NCBI RefSeq assembly: GCF_041022165.1
Contig: NZ_CP163302.1
Coordinates: 3,100,001 to 3,164,000 of the forward strand
DNA length: 64,000 nucleotides
Direction of reading: 5' to 3'
Origin: Sinomonas sp. P10A9
Lineage (GTDB): Bacteria > Actinomycetota > Actinomycetes > Actinomycetales > Micrococcaceae
The notes under the pieces were generated by a model. The model was not told the origin of the DNA. It worked only from the letters and a program-made list of their open reading frames with translations, and searched no databases. The position numbers were made by a program, and so were the translations under genes. Numbering within the stretch: position 1 is the first letter of the stretch; the number at the start of each line of letters is the position of its first letter. Positions 1 through 9,738 of this stretch are shown piece after piece.

Positions 1-1691
1 TTGCCGCCCTCGACTTCGGCCGTTGCGAGGAGCACCTCGCCCTCGGGAAGCGCCGCGGCGGCCGGCCCGAAGTTGGTCACGACGTGCCAGGCGCCCTGAC
101 CGGACCCCGGGCGCACGAAGTGGAGCACGTCGTCGTCCGACGACTCGGCCCATTCGAGGTGTTCCGCCCCCTCGAGCTCGTGCCGGAGCGCAAGCGCGCG
201 GCGGTAGAACGCGAGGGTCGAGCCCGAGTCTGCCTCTTCCGCACTCACCGCGTAGTCCTTGAACCACGCTGGCTGCGGAAGGTGTGCCTTGTCGGTGCCG
301 AACCCGAACGACGCGCCCTCTGCCGGCGCGGCCTCCCAGGGGATCGGCACCCGGCAGCCGTCACGGCCCACGTCGACGCCCCGGTTGCGGAAGAACGTCG
401 GATCCTGACGGTCCTTCTCAGGAATGCGGCCGACCTCCTGGAGCCCGAGCTCCTCGCCCTGGTACAGGTATGCAGAGCCCGGCAGCGCCAGCATGAGCGC
501 CGTCGCGGCCTCGGCCCGACGCAGGCCCAGCGCGGCGTCGACCTCGGCGGGATCCCCGCCGTCGAGGAGCCATTCCTTGCCGTCTGCGCCGGCGCCGCCC
601 CGGCCCGAGCCCTTGGGGAGGCCGTACCGGGTCGCGTGCCGGACCACATCGTGGTTCGAGAATACCCACGTCGAGGAGGCACCGGTCGCCGCGGCCTCCG
701 CAAGGTTCTTCGTGATGATCTCCCGGAACTGGCCAGCGTCGAAGTCCGCCTGGAGCAGGTCGAAGTTGAACGCCTGCCCGAGGCCCTCGGGCGAGGCGTA
801 CTTGGCGCGGCGGTCCGCGTGCACCCACGCCTCGGCGACCGCCGTGCGCGGCGGGTTGTACTCGTTGAAGACCTTGCGCCATTCGGCGTAGATCGAGTGG
901 ACCTCGTCGCGGTCCCACAGCGGGTGCTCGCCCGAGGCGAAGAGGTCGGCCCGGTGGATCGTCTCGAGGTCGTCGTGGGCCGCGTCCATGTCCTTCTTGA
1001 GGCTGTGGGCCACGTCAACGCGGAAGCCGTCCACACCCCGGTCGGACCAGAAGCGCAGCGTGGTCAGGAAGTCCTCATGGACCTCGGGGTTGTCCCAGTT
1101 GAGGTCCGGCTGCTCCTTGGCGAAGAGGTGGAAGTACCACTGGCCGGGAGTGCCGTCGGCCTCGGTGACGCGCTCCCAGGCCCCGCCGCCGAAGATCGAG
1201 GTCCACTCGTTGGGCGGAAGCTCACCGTTCTGGCCGCGGCCCTCGCGGAAGATGTAGCGCTCACGCGCGGCCGAACCGGGCGCCGAGGCCAGCGCCTCCT
1301 GGAACCACACGTGGCGGTCCGAGGTGTGGTTCGGGACGATGTCGACGATGACCTTGATGCCCGCCCCGTGCAGGGCAGCGACCATCGCGTCGAAGTCGTC
1401 GAGGGTGCCGAGGCGGGGGTCGACGTCGCGGTAGTCGTCGACGTCGTAGCCGCCGTCGGCGAGAGCGGACGGGTAGAACGGGCTGAGCCAGACGGCGTCG
1501 ACCCCGAGCCTGTCCAGATACGGCACGCGCGAGGTGATGCCGGGGATGTCACCGATGCCGTCCCCGTTAGAGTCAGCGAAGCTGCGGGGGTAGATCTGGT
1601 AGACGGCCGCCTGGCGCCACCAGTCGGCAGAGGGGTTCGTGAGGTCCTGCTGAACGGTGGCGGGCACCGGTCCTCCTGTTCGGGGGTTCAT
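1..1691 (-). CDS. GH13 alpha-glucosidase / oligo-1,6-glucosidase (3' end outside the window)
   Basis: This gene encodes a glycoside hydrolase 13 enzyme that would release glucose from alpha-glucosides such as maltose or isomaltose in the cytoplasm. The reading frame starts at the ATG at 1691 and runs off the left edge, giving about 563 residues. The family blocks are visible: WRQAAVYQIYPRSF near residue 25, DIVPNHTSD at about 117-125, GFRVDVAHS with the nucleophile Asp near 226, AVAEAW with the acid/base Glu near 287, and WVFSNHD further on. No signal peptide is visible. It lies divergent to a ROK regulator with a perfect palindrome between them, so regulation by that repressor is likely. Exact substrate specificity cannot be read from the sequence. 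Confidence 0.93.
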   Translation of the reverse strand, partial: MNPRTGGPVPATVQQDLTNPSADWWRQAAVYQIYPRSFADSNGDGIGDIPGITSRVPYLDRLGVDAVWLSPFYPSALADGGYDVDDYRDVDPRLGTLDDFDAMVAALHGAGIKVIVDIVPNHTSDRHVWFQEALASAPGSAARERYIFREGRGQNGELPPNEWTSIFGGGAWERVTEADGTPGQWYFHLFAKEQPDLNWDNPEVHEDFLTTLRFWSDRGVDGFRVDVAHSLKKDMDAAHDDLETIHRADLFASGEHPLWDRDEVHSIYAEWRKVFNEYNPPRTAVAEAWVHADRRAKYASPEGLGQAFNFDLLQADFDAGQFREIITKNLAEAAATGASSTWVFSNHDVVRHATRYGLPKGSGRGGAGADGKEWLLDGGDPAEVDAALGLRRAEAATALMLALPGSAYLYQGEELGLQEVGRIPEKDRQDPTFFRNRGVDVGRDGCRVPIPWEAAPAEGASFGFGTDKAHLPQPAWFKDYAVSAEEADSGSTLAFYRRALALRHELEGAEHLEWAESSDDDVLHFVRPGSGQGAWHVVTNFGPAAAALPEGEVLLATAEVEGG

Positions 1692-1706
1692 CTTCGGGGG
1701 TTTTAT

Positions 1707-1721
1707 ATTTAGACTCTAAAT
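1707..1721. promoter_or_regulatory. Perfect 15-bp palindromic operator between glucosidase and ROK genes
   Basis: The sequence ATTTAGACTCTAAAT is a perfect odd-centred palindrome with 7-bp arms. It lies 15 bp upstream of the glucosidase ATG and 48 bp upstream of the ROK start, in an AT-rich patch that overlaps the likely -10 regions on both strands. Its position and symmetry suit the ROK protein encoded at 1770..2972. Binding is inferred. Confidence 0.6.
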
Positions 1722-1769
1722 CAAAGCCGCAGACCATTATTCTGCGGAACCGAGGGGGAGGTCAAGGGG

Positions 1770-2972
1770 ATGCGGACAGGACCGGCGGCCGGGCCTCACG
1801 TCGTCCGGCTCGCCAACGCCGACACCGTGCTCCGCCGCCTGCGCGATGCCGCCGGCGGCGGCCTCACGGCGAGTGAACTCGTCGGGGCCACCGGTCTGAC
1901 ACGCGCCACGGTCATCGCGGTATGCGACGATCTCGTGGGCCGTGGCTGGGCTCTCGAACTCTCCACCGAGCGCGCCGACGGGACGGCTCCCGGCCGTGGC
2001 CGGCCTCCCCGCACGTTCGCGTTCCGCGCAGACGCGGGCGTCGTCATCGGCCTCGACATGGGGGCGGGAAAGACGACGGCGCTCGTCGCGGACCTCCTCG
2101 GCACCCCCGTGGCCACCGCAAGCGGCACCTTCCCCGCGGGAGCACCCGGCGAGGAGCGGATCCGGATCGTGGGCACGACGGCGCTCACGGCCCTCGCTTC
2201 GGCCGGAATCCCACCTGGCCGGGTCCTCGCCGTCGGCGCAGGCATCGCAGCACCCGTGGACCGCGACGGCCGGATCGCGGCCGGTCAGGGCTTCTGGCGG
2301 CAGTTCGATGTGGGCCTCGCGGACGGCCTTGCCGAACGCCACGGCTGGCGGGTGATCCTCGAGAACGACGCCAACCTGGCGGCCCTGGCCGAGCAGTGGC
2401 GCGGCGCGGCGCGCGGTGTGGACGACGTTGCGGTGGTCCTCGCCGGCGAACGCCTCGGCGCTGGTCTCCTCGAATCGGGACGGCTCCTGCGGGGCCGGCA
2501 TGGTGGGGCCGGGGAGCTCTCCTTCCTGAGCCTCGTCTCGGGCGCGGAGGGCCCTCACGGCATCGGGCAGCTGGCCCGCGCCTGGGGCGCCGAGGAGGCT
2601 CTCGCACCTGCAGGCCTCGCGGGCCTCGCGCCCCGCGAGGTGACGGCCGAGGTGGTCTTCGCCGCCGCACGCGACGGGGACCCAGGCGCCCTCCGGGTCC
2701 TCGGCCGGCTCTCCGAGCGGATGGCCCGCGTCGTGGCGGTCCTCGGCACGCTCCTCAACCCGGAGCTCGTGGTACTCGGCGGGGCCGTCGCGGACGCATC
2801 GTCGGCGCTCCTCCCCGGGATCCGCGGCGCGCTTCCGTCGCTCACGGACACCCCGCCGCGCGTCGAGGTCTCCCCGCTCGGCGGCGGTGCCGTGGCGCTC
2901 GGTGCCGTGCGCCGGGCCCTCGACGACGTGGCCGAGCGGGCGCTCGACATCAGCCTGCCCACACCGGCCTGA
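1770..2972 (+). CDS. ROK-family transcriptional regulator
   Basis: The 400-residue protein has an N-terminal winged helix-turn-helix (about residues 15-65, with GLTASELVGATGLTRATV) followed by a sugar-kinase-like ROK domain. The domain shows GLDMGAGKTTALVADL near residue 94, the ENDANLAALAE substrate loop, and LNPELVVLGG near the C-terminus. The cysteine zinc motif found in many ROK kinases and repressors is not apparent. Such proteins repress sugar-use genes and are relieved by a sugar ligand. The adjacent divergent alpha-glucosidase and the shared palindrome make that gene the obvious target. The chosen ATG follows a purine-rich ribosome binding stretch (gagggggagg). Confidence 0.9.
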   Translation: MRTGPAAGPHVVRLANADTVLRRLRDAAGGGLTASELVGATGLTRATVIAVCDDLVGRGWALELSTERADGTAPGRGRPPRTFAFRADAGVVIGLDMGAGKTTALVADLLGTPVATASGTFPAGAPGEERIRIVGTTALTALASAGIPPGRVLAVGAGIAAPVDRDGRIAAGQGFWRQFDVGLADGLAERHGWRVILENDANLAALAEQWRGAARGVDDVAVVLAGERLGAGLLESGRLLRGRHGGAGELSFLSLVSGAEGPHGIGQLARAWGAEEALAPAGLAGLAPREVTAEVVFAAARDGDPGALRVLGRLSERMARVVAVLGTLLNPELVVLGGAVADASSALLPGIRGALPSLTDTPPRVEVSPLGGGAVALGAVRRALDDVAERALDISLPTPA

Positions 2973-2983
2973 CACCTGGCGCG

Positions 2984-3946
2984 TCAGGGGATGGGACGGC
3001 CTCGCGCGGCTGTGAAGAGGGCGAACCACTCAGGTCCGGTCATGGCCTCCGCGACCTCCTGGGCGCCCGCGCACGCCCGGATCCGCTCAGGTGTCGAGGA
3101 CCCGATCACGGGCGAGATCCCCGCTGGGTGCCGCATGAGCCATCCGAGCACGATGGCCTCGCCCGTGGTGCCGCGCTCCTGGGCCATCCGCGCCACGAGG
3201 TCGGATGTGGCGAGGTCCGCCTCGGCGCGTTCGCCGACGGAGTCCCCGGGCGGCGTCGTGCGTCCCGTGAACCTGCCGCCAGCTAGCGGCGACCACGCCT
3301 GGACCTCTGCGCCGACGCTCGCACAGTGCTCGAGCGTCCCGTGCGGGAAGCTGACCGCGGCGCCCTCGGGGTGGTTGACGAGGATGCCGCTTTCGACGAA
3401 ATCGTGCCGCCCGAGGCTCAGCTCGAGCTGGTTGGCCGCGAGCTGAACGGGAAGATGCTCCTGGAGCGCGGCCATCTGCGCCCCAGAGAAGTTCGAAACG
3501 CCGATCCCCTTGATGAGGCCCTCGTCGAGCAGGCGCACGACGGCGCGCCCCACCTCGGCGGGGTCGGCGAGGGGATCGGGCCGGTGCAGGAGGAGCTGGT
3601 CCAGGCAATCAGTGCGCAGTCGGGTCAGGATGCCCTCGACGCCCGAGCGGATCGCGTCCGCGCTCAGGTCATAGCGTGCACCGAGTCCGCGCTCGGCAAG
3701 GCGGATCCCGACCTTGCTCTGGATCCAGATCCGGTCCCTGAGGCCGGGCCGGGCAGCCAGGACCTCGCCGAAGACGGCCTCGGACGTTCCACCACGGTAG
3801 ATGTCCGCGTGGTCGAACCGCGTGATGCCGATCGCCAGGGCGGCATAGACCGCCTCGGCCGCGCGTGCGGCGTCGTCCTCGGTGTAGTGCGAGGAGCCCC
3901 ACGCGCCGCCGAGGCCCATGCAGCCATAGATCAGTCGAGAAGTCAC
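2984..3946 (-). CDS. Aldo/keto reductase (YdhF-like)
   Basis: This is a 320-residue TIM-barrel NADPH-dependent oxidoreductase. The catalytic tetrad is readable: Asp45 and Tyr50 in RFDHADIY, Lys78 in IWIQSKVG, and His121 in LLLHRPDP. The cofactor-binding end has GVSNFSG and PVIGSSTPERI. Length and order match the E. coli YdhF branch. Its ATG overlaps the stop of the upstream acyltransferase gene by 4 bp (ATGA), so the two are probably co-transcribed and translationally coupled. It ends 11 bp from the end of the convergent ROK gene, and no separate terminator was seen. The substrate is unknown. Confidence 0.93.
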   Translation of the reverse strand: MTSRLIYGCMGLGGAWGSSHYTEDDAARAAEAVYAALAIGITRFDHADIYRGGTSEAVFGEVLAARPGLRDRIWIQSKVGIRLAERGLGARYDLSADAIRSGVEGILTRLRTDCLDQLLLHRPDPLADPAEVGRAVVRLLDEGLIKGIGVSNFSGAQMAALQEHLPVQLAANQLELSLGRHDFVESGILVNHPEGAAVSFPHGTLEHCASVGAEVQAWSPLAGGRFTGRTTPPGDSVGERAEADLATSDLVARMAQERGTTGEAIVLGWLMRHPAGISPVIGSSTPERIRACAGAQEVAEAMTGPEWFALFTAARGRPIP

Positions 3947-5022
3947 ACCGGAAGCTTAGCCCGGAGGCCCTTCACGAGCGGCTTGGTCACGGCGAACGCG
4001 ATTGCGGCGAGGAGGAGCGAGGCGGCCGCCGAGATCCCTCCGACGCCGAGGAACTGGGTGCCTGCGAGGACGCCGAACAAGCAGAGGACGGGGTAGTGCC
4101 AGAGGTAGATCTCGTAGCTGATCCGGCCCACGTACGTCAGCGGCGGAAGCGAGAGCACGCGGCGGATCACGCCGTTCGCGCCGCCTTCCCCGCCACGGGT
4201 CATGGCGACAATCAGCAGGAGGGCGCCGGCGGCCGCGGCGAGCGTGTCCACCGTGGTGAGCGGAACCAAGGAGGAGTGCACCACGGAGAAGGCGATGAGG
4301 CCCAGGCCGGCCACGCCGTGCCAGGCCTGCGCACGGGCGTCCGAACGGCGCAGGACGAGGGCCGGCGCGCAGCCCGCGAGCAGGGCGCAGGCCCGCAGGA
4401 TGACGGACATGTGTCCGGTGACGGCCTCGATCGTCAAGGCCGTGGCTGCCAGGGCAAAGGTCGCGATCAGCGCGGCAGCGAGGGCGCGGCGCATACGGCG
4501 TCCGTGGACGGTGCGGGCGCCCTTCACGAGCAGGATCAGGGCCACGGGCCAGACGAAGTAGAACCATTCCTCGAGCCCGAGCGTCCAGGTGTGGGCATAG
4601 GCCGAGATGCTGTCTGCACCCGTCTCAGCTCCCACCGGCATGAGGTAGAACAGGGCCATCACAGTGCCCCAGAGCGCATTGCCGAGCCCCATGAGCACCG
4701 AGATCGGCACGAACACGACCACGAGCATGATCAGCAGCGGCGGGTACAGCCGGACCGCGCGGCGGACGTAGAACCGCCGCAGCGAGATACGGCCGTTCGA
4801 ATCGTGCTCCTCGAGGAGGAGCGTGGTGATGAGGAAACCCGAGAGGACGAAGAAGATGTCGACGCCGCCCGCGCCACCGAAATGCAGCGGCATGACCGCG
4901 TGGTAGACCACGACGAGGGTGATGGCAAGAGCGCGGATGCCGTCGAGCGCTGGTACGTGGCCCAATCTCCCCGCGCGGGGTCGGGCCGGCGCTGCTGTGG
5001 TTAGGGTCGTTGCTGCCGTCAT
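3943..5022 (-). CDS. Acyltransferase 3 family membrane protein
   Basis: This is an integral-membrane O-acyltransferase (OafA/YrhL-like) that would acylate a surface polysaccharide or similar acceptor. It has about ten hydrophobic segments. The family signature LDGIRALAITLVVVYH lies near residue 25, followed by GVDIFFVLSGFLIT and FYVRRAVRLYPPLL. The frame stays open to 5391, but the ATG at 5022 is chosen because GAGAGGA precedes it at normal spacing and the family signature begins soon after. The upstream in-frame part belongs to a different gene remnant and a terminator. The gene overlaps the following aldo/keto reductase by 4 bp. Confidence 0.9.
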   Translation of the reverse strand: MTAATTLTTAAPARPRAGRLGHVPALDGIRALAITLVVVYHAVMPLHFGGAGGVDIFFVLSGFLITTLLLEEHDSNGRISLRRFYVRRAVRLYPPLLIMLVVVFVPISVLMGLGNALWGTVMALFYLMPVGAETGADSISAYAHTWTLGLEEWFYFVWPVALILLVKGARTVHGRRMRRALAAALIATFALAATALTIEAVTGHMSVILRACALLAGCAPALVLRRSDARAQAWHGVAGLGLIAFSVVHSSLVPLTTVDTLAAAAGALLLIVAMTRGGEGGANGVIRRVLSLPPLTYVGRISYEIYLWHYPVLCLFGVLAGTQFLGVGGISAAASLLLAAIAFAVTKPLVKGLRAKLPV

Positions 5023-5106
5023 ATTTTCCTCTCGTCGGGTCCGACAGAGTGTAGCGGACCCGTCTTGAGGGGCCTTTGAGGAAGGCATTACCCGATCTCG
5101 GGCAAA

Positions 5107-5134
5107 CGAAAAAGGACCCCCGGTTTCCCGAGGG
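5107..5134 (-). terminator. Rho-independent terminator (leftward)
   Basis: Read on the minus strand, a 7-bp stem (CCCTCGG / CCGGGGG, one G-U pair) closes a GAAA loop and is followed by TCCTTTTT. It stops leftward transcription just before the acyltransferase gene, so that gene needs its own promoter. Confidence 0.75.
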
Positions 5135-5277
5135 CCGCCGATCGGGACGAAGTGGACCGTGAACCATGCCACGGCGCGCGGGACGACGTGCAGGTAGCCG
5201 GAGTACGGGGCGAACAGCTCGAGGACGCTCCGGTCCCTCAGCGCATCATGCAGGAAGACCCGCCCGTCCTCGGCCCA
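5135..5277 (-). pseudogene. Remnant of an actinobacterial polytopic membrane protein (EDG...F / GYLHxVPR motif)
   Basis: In the open frame upstream of the acyltransferase start, about 50 residues contain RWAEDGRVFLHDAL and PYSGYLHVVPRAVAWF. As I recall it, this matches a periplasmic segment near the N-terminus of a family of large actinobacterial membrane proteins, possibly glycosyltransferase-like. No start, further transmembrane segments or C-terminal part follow. The fragment runs straight into the terminator at 5107..5134. It is best read as the relic of a deleted gene. The family name is uncertain. Confidence 0.5.
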
Positions 5278-5412
5278 ACGCACAGGGGGAAACGGAGCGC
5301 GCGACGATGCTCGGTCAGGAGGGCCACGGACTGAACGCGCGCAGCTTGGCCTCCTCGAGCTCGGCTGCACGTACGCGCCGGCTCGCCGCACCGTATGTAC
5401 TGCGGATACGAC

Positions 5413-5438
5413 AATGGCCCCGGAAATCCGGGGCCATT
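5413..5438 (-). terminator. Hairpin downstream of the tRNA pair
   Basis: A perfect 11-bp inverted repeat (AATGGCCCCGG / CCGGGGCCATT) with a 4-nt loop lies 5 bp beyond the tRNA-Met 3' end. There is no clear U-tract on the minus strand. It probably terminates or processes the tRNA transcript. Confidence 0.6.
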
Positions 5439-5443
5439 CGCCG

Positions 5444-5517
5444 TAGCGGTGCCGGGACTCGATCCCGGGACCTCACGATTATGAGTCGTGCGCTCTAACC
5501 AGCTGAGCTACACCGCC
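5444..5517 (-). tRNA. tRNA-Met (CAT anticodon)
   Basis: A full cloverleaf can be drawn: acceptor GGCGGTG pairing with CACCGCT (G-U at the end), D-arm TAGCTCAGCTGGTTAGAGC, anticodon arm CGACTCATAATCG with CAT, and T-arm around GGGATCGAGTCCC. CCA is not encoded. The elongator-type D-loop and the absence of initiator features favour elongator Met. A lysidine-modified Ile tRNA also has CAT and is not fully excluded. Confidence 0.92.
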
Positions 5518-5521
5518 AGAG

Positions 5522-5593
5522 AGCCCCCCACGGGAATCGATCCCGTGACCTCCATCTTACCAAGATGGCGCTCTACCACTGAGCTAGGGGGGC
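5522..5593 (-). tRNA. tRNA-Thr (GGT anticodon)
   Basis: The 72-nt cloverleaf has acceptor GCCCCCC / GGGGGGC, D-arm TAGCTCAGTGGTAGAGC, anticodon stem CCATC / GATGG with loop TTGGTAA (anticodon GGT), and T-arm CACGGGATCGATTCCCGTG. It lies 4 bp upstream of tRNA-Met on the same strand, so the two are probably co-transcribed. Confidence 0.94.
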
Positions 5594-5890
5594 AACAGAC
5601 AGATACTTTACCGGACGGGCCGCAGCCTCACCAAATCGGGCGACGCTGTCCTCTCCGTCCGGATCGAGGAGTGCAGGCGCTCCGCACGCAGCCGATGAAG
5701 CTTCGGGTACGGGGCTGACTTTGGGACAGCCCGAGAGCCGTAGCGCGACCGTTTCAACCTGCGCTTGGGCGGGCTGGATCCTGCGCGGCCCGCAGAATGC
5801 AGCGAGCCCGTTCCCGGAAGGCTCCCGGGAACGGGCTCGAAGGGGGTGGATCACCTCGTCAGAGGCAGGCGCCCAGTGGCGCCGGAGCGC
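5594..5890. terminator. Gene-free stretch with a strong hairpin at 5803..5839
   Basis: No coding sequence is supported between tRNA-Thr and the helicase end. The stretch holds a perfect 15-bp inverted repeat (CGAGCCCGTTCCCGG / CCGGGAACGGGCTCG) with a 7-nt loop at 5803..5839, some 80 bp beyond the helicase stop. It lacks a T-tract on either strand, but it is the only plausible terminator for the helicase transcript. Confidence 0.55.
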
Positions 5891-5921
5891 TGATTCACAC
5901 GGTCACCACTGATTCACACGA

Positions 5922-5928
<7 letters not shown>
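5891..5928. repeat. 19-bp tandem duplication across the helicase stop codon
   Basis: TGATTCACACGGTCACCAC is followed directly by the same 19 bp with one change (g to a). The second copy covers the stop codon and the last codons of the helicase gene. It may be a slippage duplication. No function is evident. Confidence 0.7.
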
Positions 5929-8030
<2,102 letters not shown>

Positions 8031-8347
8031 GGGGTATCCTCGCTCTGGGGAGCCTGGGGGCTCGTCGGTCAGTTAACGAGCCCAGCGCTCTCTCAATCCC
8101 AGGCAGGGCTCTACGCTGCGTCCGGCACCACAATGCACCCGTACAGCGTTCCTTCAGCCGGACTCCCCTATGCAATTGCCCGCTCTGCGGCGGGCCCCAA
8201 CACGCTACCGTCCTGCCTCAAGAATTGGGCAGAAAAGGGAATTCCGGAAAGTGGGGGATGTAAAGATCATACAGGACGCACGACGCCGCCCGCTCGCCGC
8301 CCGCCGTCGGGCGAGGGTGAACTTCAGCACACCCTTCGCCGCGACCG
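8031..8347 (-). promoter_or_regulatory. Gene-free leader upstream of the helicase
   Basis: No coding sequence is supported in these 317 bp. On the minus strand a TATGAT hexamer at 8266..8271 could be a -10 element, but no good -35 was found. If it is used, the helicase mRNA would have an untranslated leader of about 230 nt, a feature known for cold-inducible helicase genes. This is inference. Confidence 0.3.
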
Positions 8348-9001
8348 CTAGTCGGCGACGCGCTCGGCCACGGTGAGGACGTACTTCCGCAGCGCCGGGG
8401 CGAGCCGGACGTCCCCCTCGGCCTCGGCATCGAGGAGGGCTTGTGCCATCTCGCGCGTGGGTTCGGCGAGCCACTCGCCCACACGGACCCCGTGGCCGGG
8501 GATGTTCTCGACGCTGAAGGTCGTGCCAGCACCGATGTCCCCTGGGGTGACGACCCTCAGGTACGCCCCGGAGAGGCCGGCCCGGGTGAACCATGAGACC
8601 CAGCCGTCCTCCCCCATGTGCCGGGCGAACGTGGCGCACGGAATGCGGGGCATCGTGACCTCCAGCACCGCGCCTGACGAGAAGCGCCAGCGCTCGCCGA
8701 TCACGGCATTGCTCGCGGTGATGCCCTCGACCCTCAGGTTCTCGCCGAAGAGGCCCGCGGGAATCTCGCGGCCGAGCTCACGGGCCCACAGGGCGGCGTC
8801 GTCCTCCGAATACGCGTAGACGGCCTTGTCCTCGCCGCCGTGATTGGCCCGGTCGGCCTGCACATCGCCGTAGAAACCGAGCCGCCGGACGCGGACCGGG
8901 CCCTCGACGGGGCGCTTGTCGATTCCCGTCACGCCGACCGACCCGGCGTCGGGCAGGAGCTGATGGACTCGACAGACAGCGGCGACGCGGGCGGTCTTCA
9001 T
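8348..9001 (-). CDS. MOSC domain protein (YiiM-like)
   Basis: The 217-residue MOSC-domain protein belongs to the group that handles sulfur and molybdenum-cofactor chemistry or detoxifies N-hydroxylated compounds. Visible motifs are GFYGDVQADRANHGGEDKAV, LFGENLRVEG, and a conserved cysteine in MPRIPCATFARHMG. The ATG at 9001 is used. A GTG two codons upstream (9007) has better spacing to GAGGG and may be the true start. The frame remains open far upstream, but that part is antisense-type GC-rich frame, not gene. It lies 38 bp beyond the response regulator gene on the same strand. Confidence 0.88.
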   Translation of the reverse strand: MKTARVAAVCRVHQLLPDAGSVGVTGIDKRPVEGPVRVRRLGFYGDVQADRANHGGEDKAVYAYSEDDAALWARELGREIPAGLFGENLRVEGITASNAVIGERWRFSSGAVLEVTMPRIPCATFARHMGEDGWVSWFTRAGLSGAYLRVVTPGDIGAGTTFSVENIPGHGVRVGEWLAEPTREMAQALLDAEAEGDVRLAPALRKYVLTVAERVAD

Positions 9002-9039
9002 GTCCACAGGGTACCCTCGCTGGTCCTTCGTAGCCCCTG

Positions 9040-9738
9040 TCACGGGTCGAAGCGGTAGCCCATGCCTGCCTCGGTGTGCAGGTGGCGCGGGTGAGCCGGA
9101 TCGTCCTCGAGCTTGCGGCGCAGCTGGGCCAGATACACGCGCAGGTACTGGGTCTCCTTCTCGTACGCGGGTCCCCACACCTGGGTGAGGATCTCCCGCT
9201 GGGTCACGAGCTGGCCCGCGCGGCGCACGAGGAGCGCGAGGATGTTCCACTCGGTGGGGGTCAGGCGCACGTCGGCCCCCTTGAACAGCACGCGGCGCGC
9301 CGCGAGGTCCACGCTCAGGTCTCCTGTCTGCACGCGGGGCACCTCGCCCACGCGCGGCCCGCGCCGTGCGGCCGCCCTGAGCCGTGCGAGGAGTTCCTCG
9401 AGGCCGAACGGCTTGGTCACGTAGTCGTCGGCACCGGCGTCGAGCGCCTCGACCTTGTCCTCCGAGCCGTGGCGCGCGGACAGCACAATGATGGGCAGGT
9501 CCGTCCATTCGCGCAGGCGGCGGATCACCTCGATCCCATCGATGCCCGGAAGGCCGAGATCCAGGACGAGGACGTCGATCGGGCGCTCCGCCGCGATCTC
9601 GAGGGCCGCCTCCCCCGTCGCCGCAGTCAGCGCCTCGTAGCCGTGGACGCGCAGGTTGATCTGGAGTGCGCGGGCGAACTGCGCCTCGTCCTCCACCACG
9701 AGGACGGTGGTCGGTGCGGCCCTGCCCGACGGGCTCAT
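9040..9738 (-). CDS. OmpR/KdpE-family response regulator
   Basis: This 232-residue two-component regulator has a receiver domain with acidic pocket VVEDEAQF, phosphoacceptor Asp60 in LVLDLGLPG, and the KPF lysine near 109. A C-terminal winged-helix DNA-binding domain follows (LTPTEWNILALLVRRAGQLV, then GPAYEKETQYLRVYLAQLRRKLE). It closely resembles KdpE. Its start overlaps the end of the sensor-kinase gene by 4 bp, so the pair is one operon. No kdpFABC potassium-pump genes are nearby, so the regulon is unknown. Confidence 0.93.
   Translation of the reverse strand: MSPSGRAAPTTVLVVEDEAQFARALQINLRVHGYEALTAATGEAALEIAAERPIDVLVLDLGLPGIDGIEVIRRLREWTDLPIIVLSARHGSEDKVEALDAGADDYVTKPFGLEELLARLRAAARRGPRVGEVPRVQTGDLSVDLAARRVLFKGADVRLTPTEWNILALLVRRAGQLVTQREILTQVWGPAYEKETQYLRVYLAQLRRKLEDDPAHPRHLHTEAGMGYRFDP

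Noticed and set aside
84..1712. Long plus-strand ORF opposite the alpha-glucosidase
   Set aside because: It is the antisense frame of a clear GH13 gene with no family motifs. Long antisense frames are common at this GC content.
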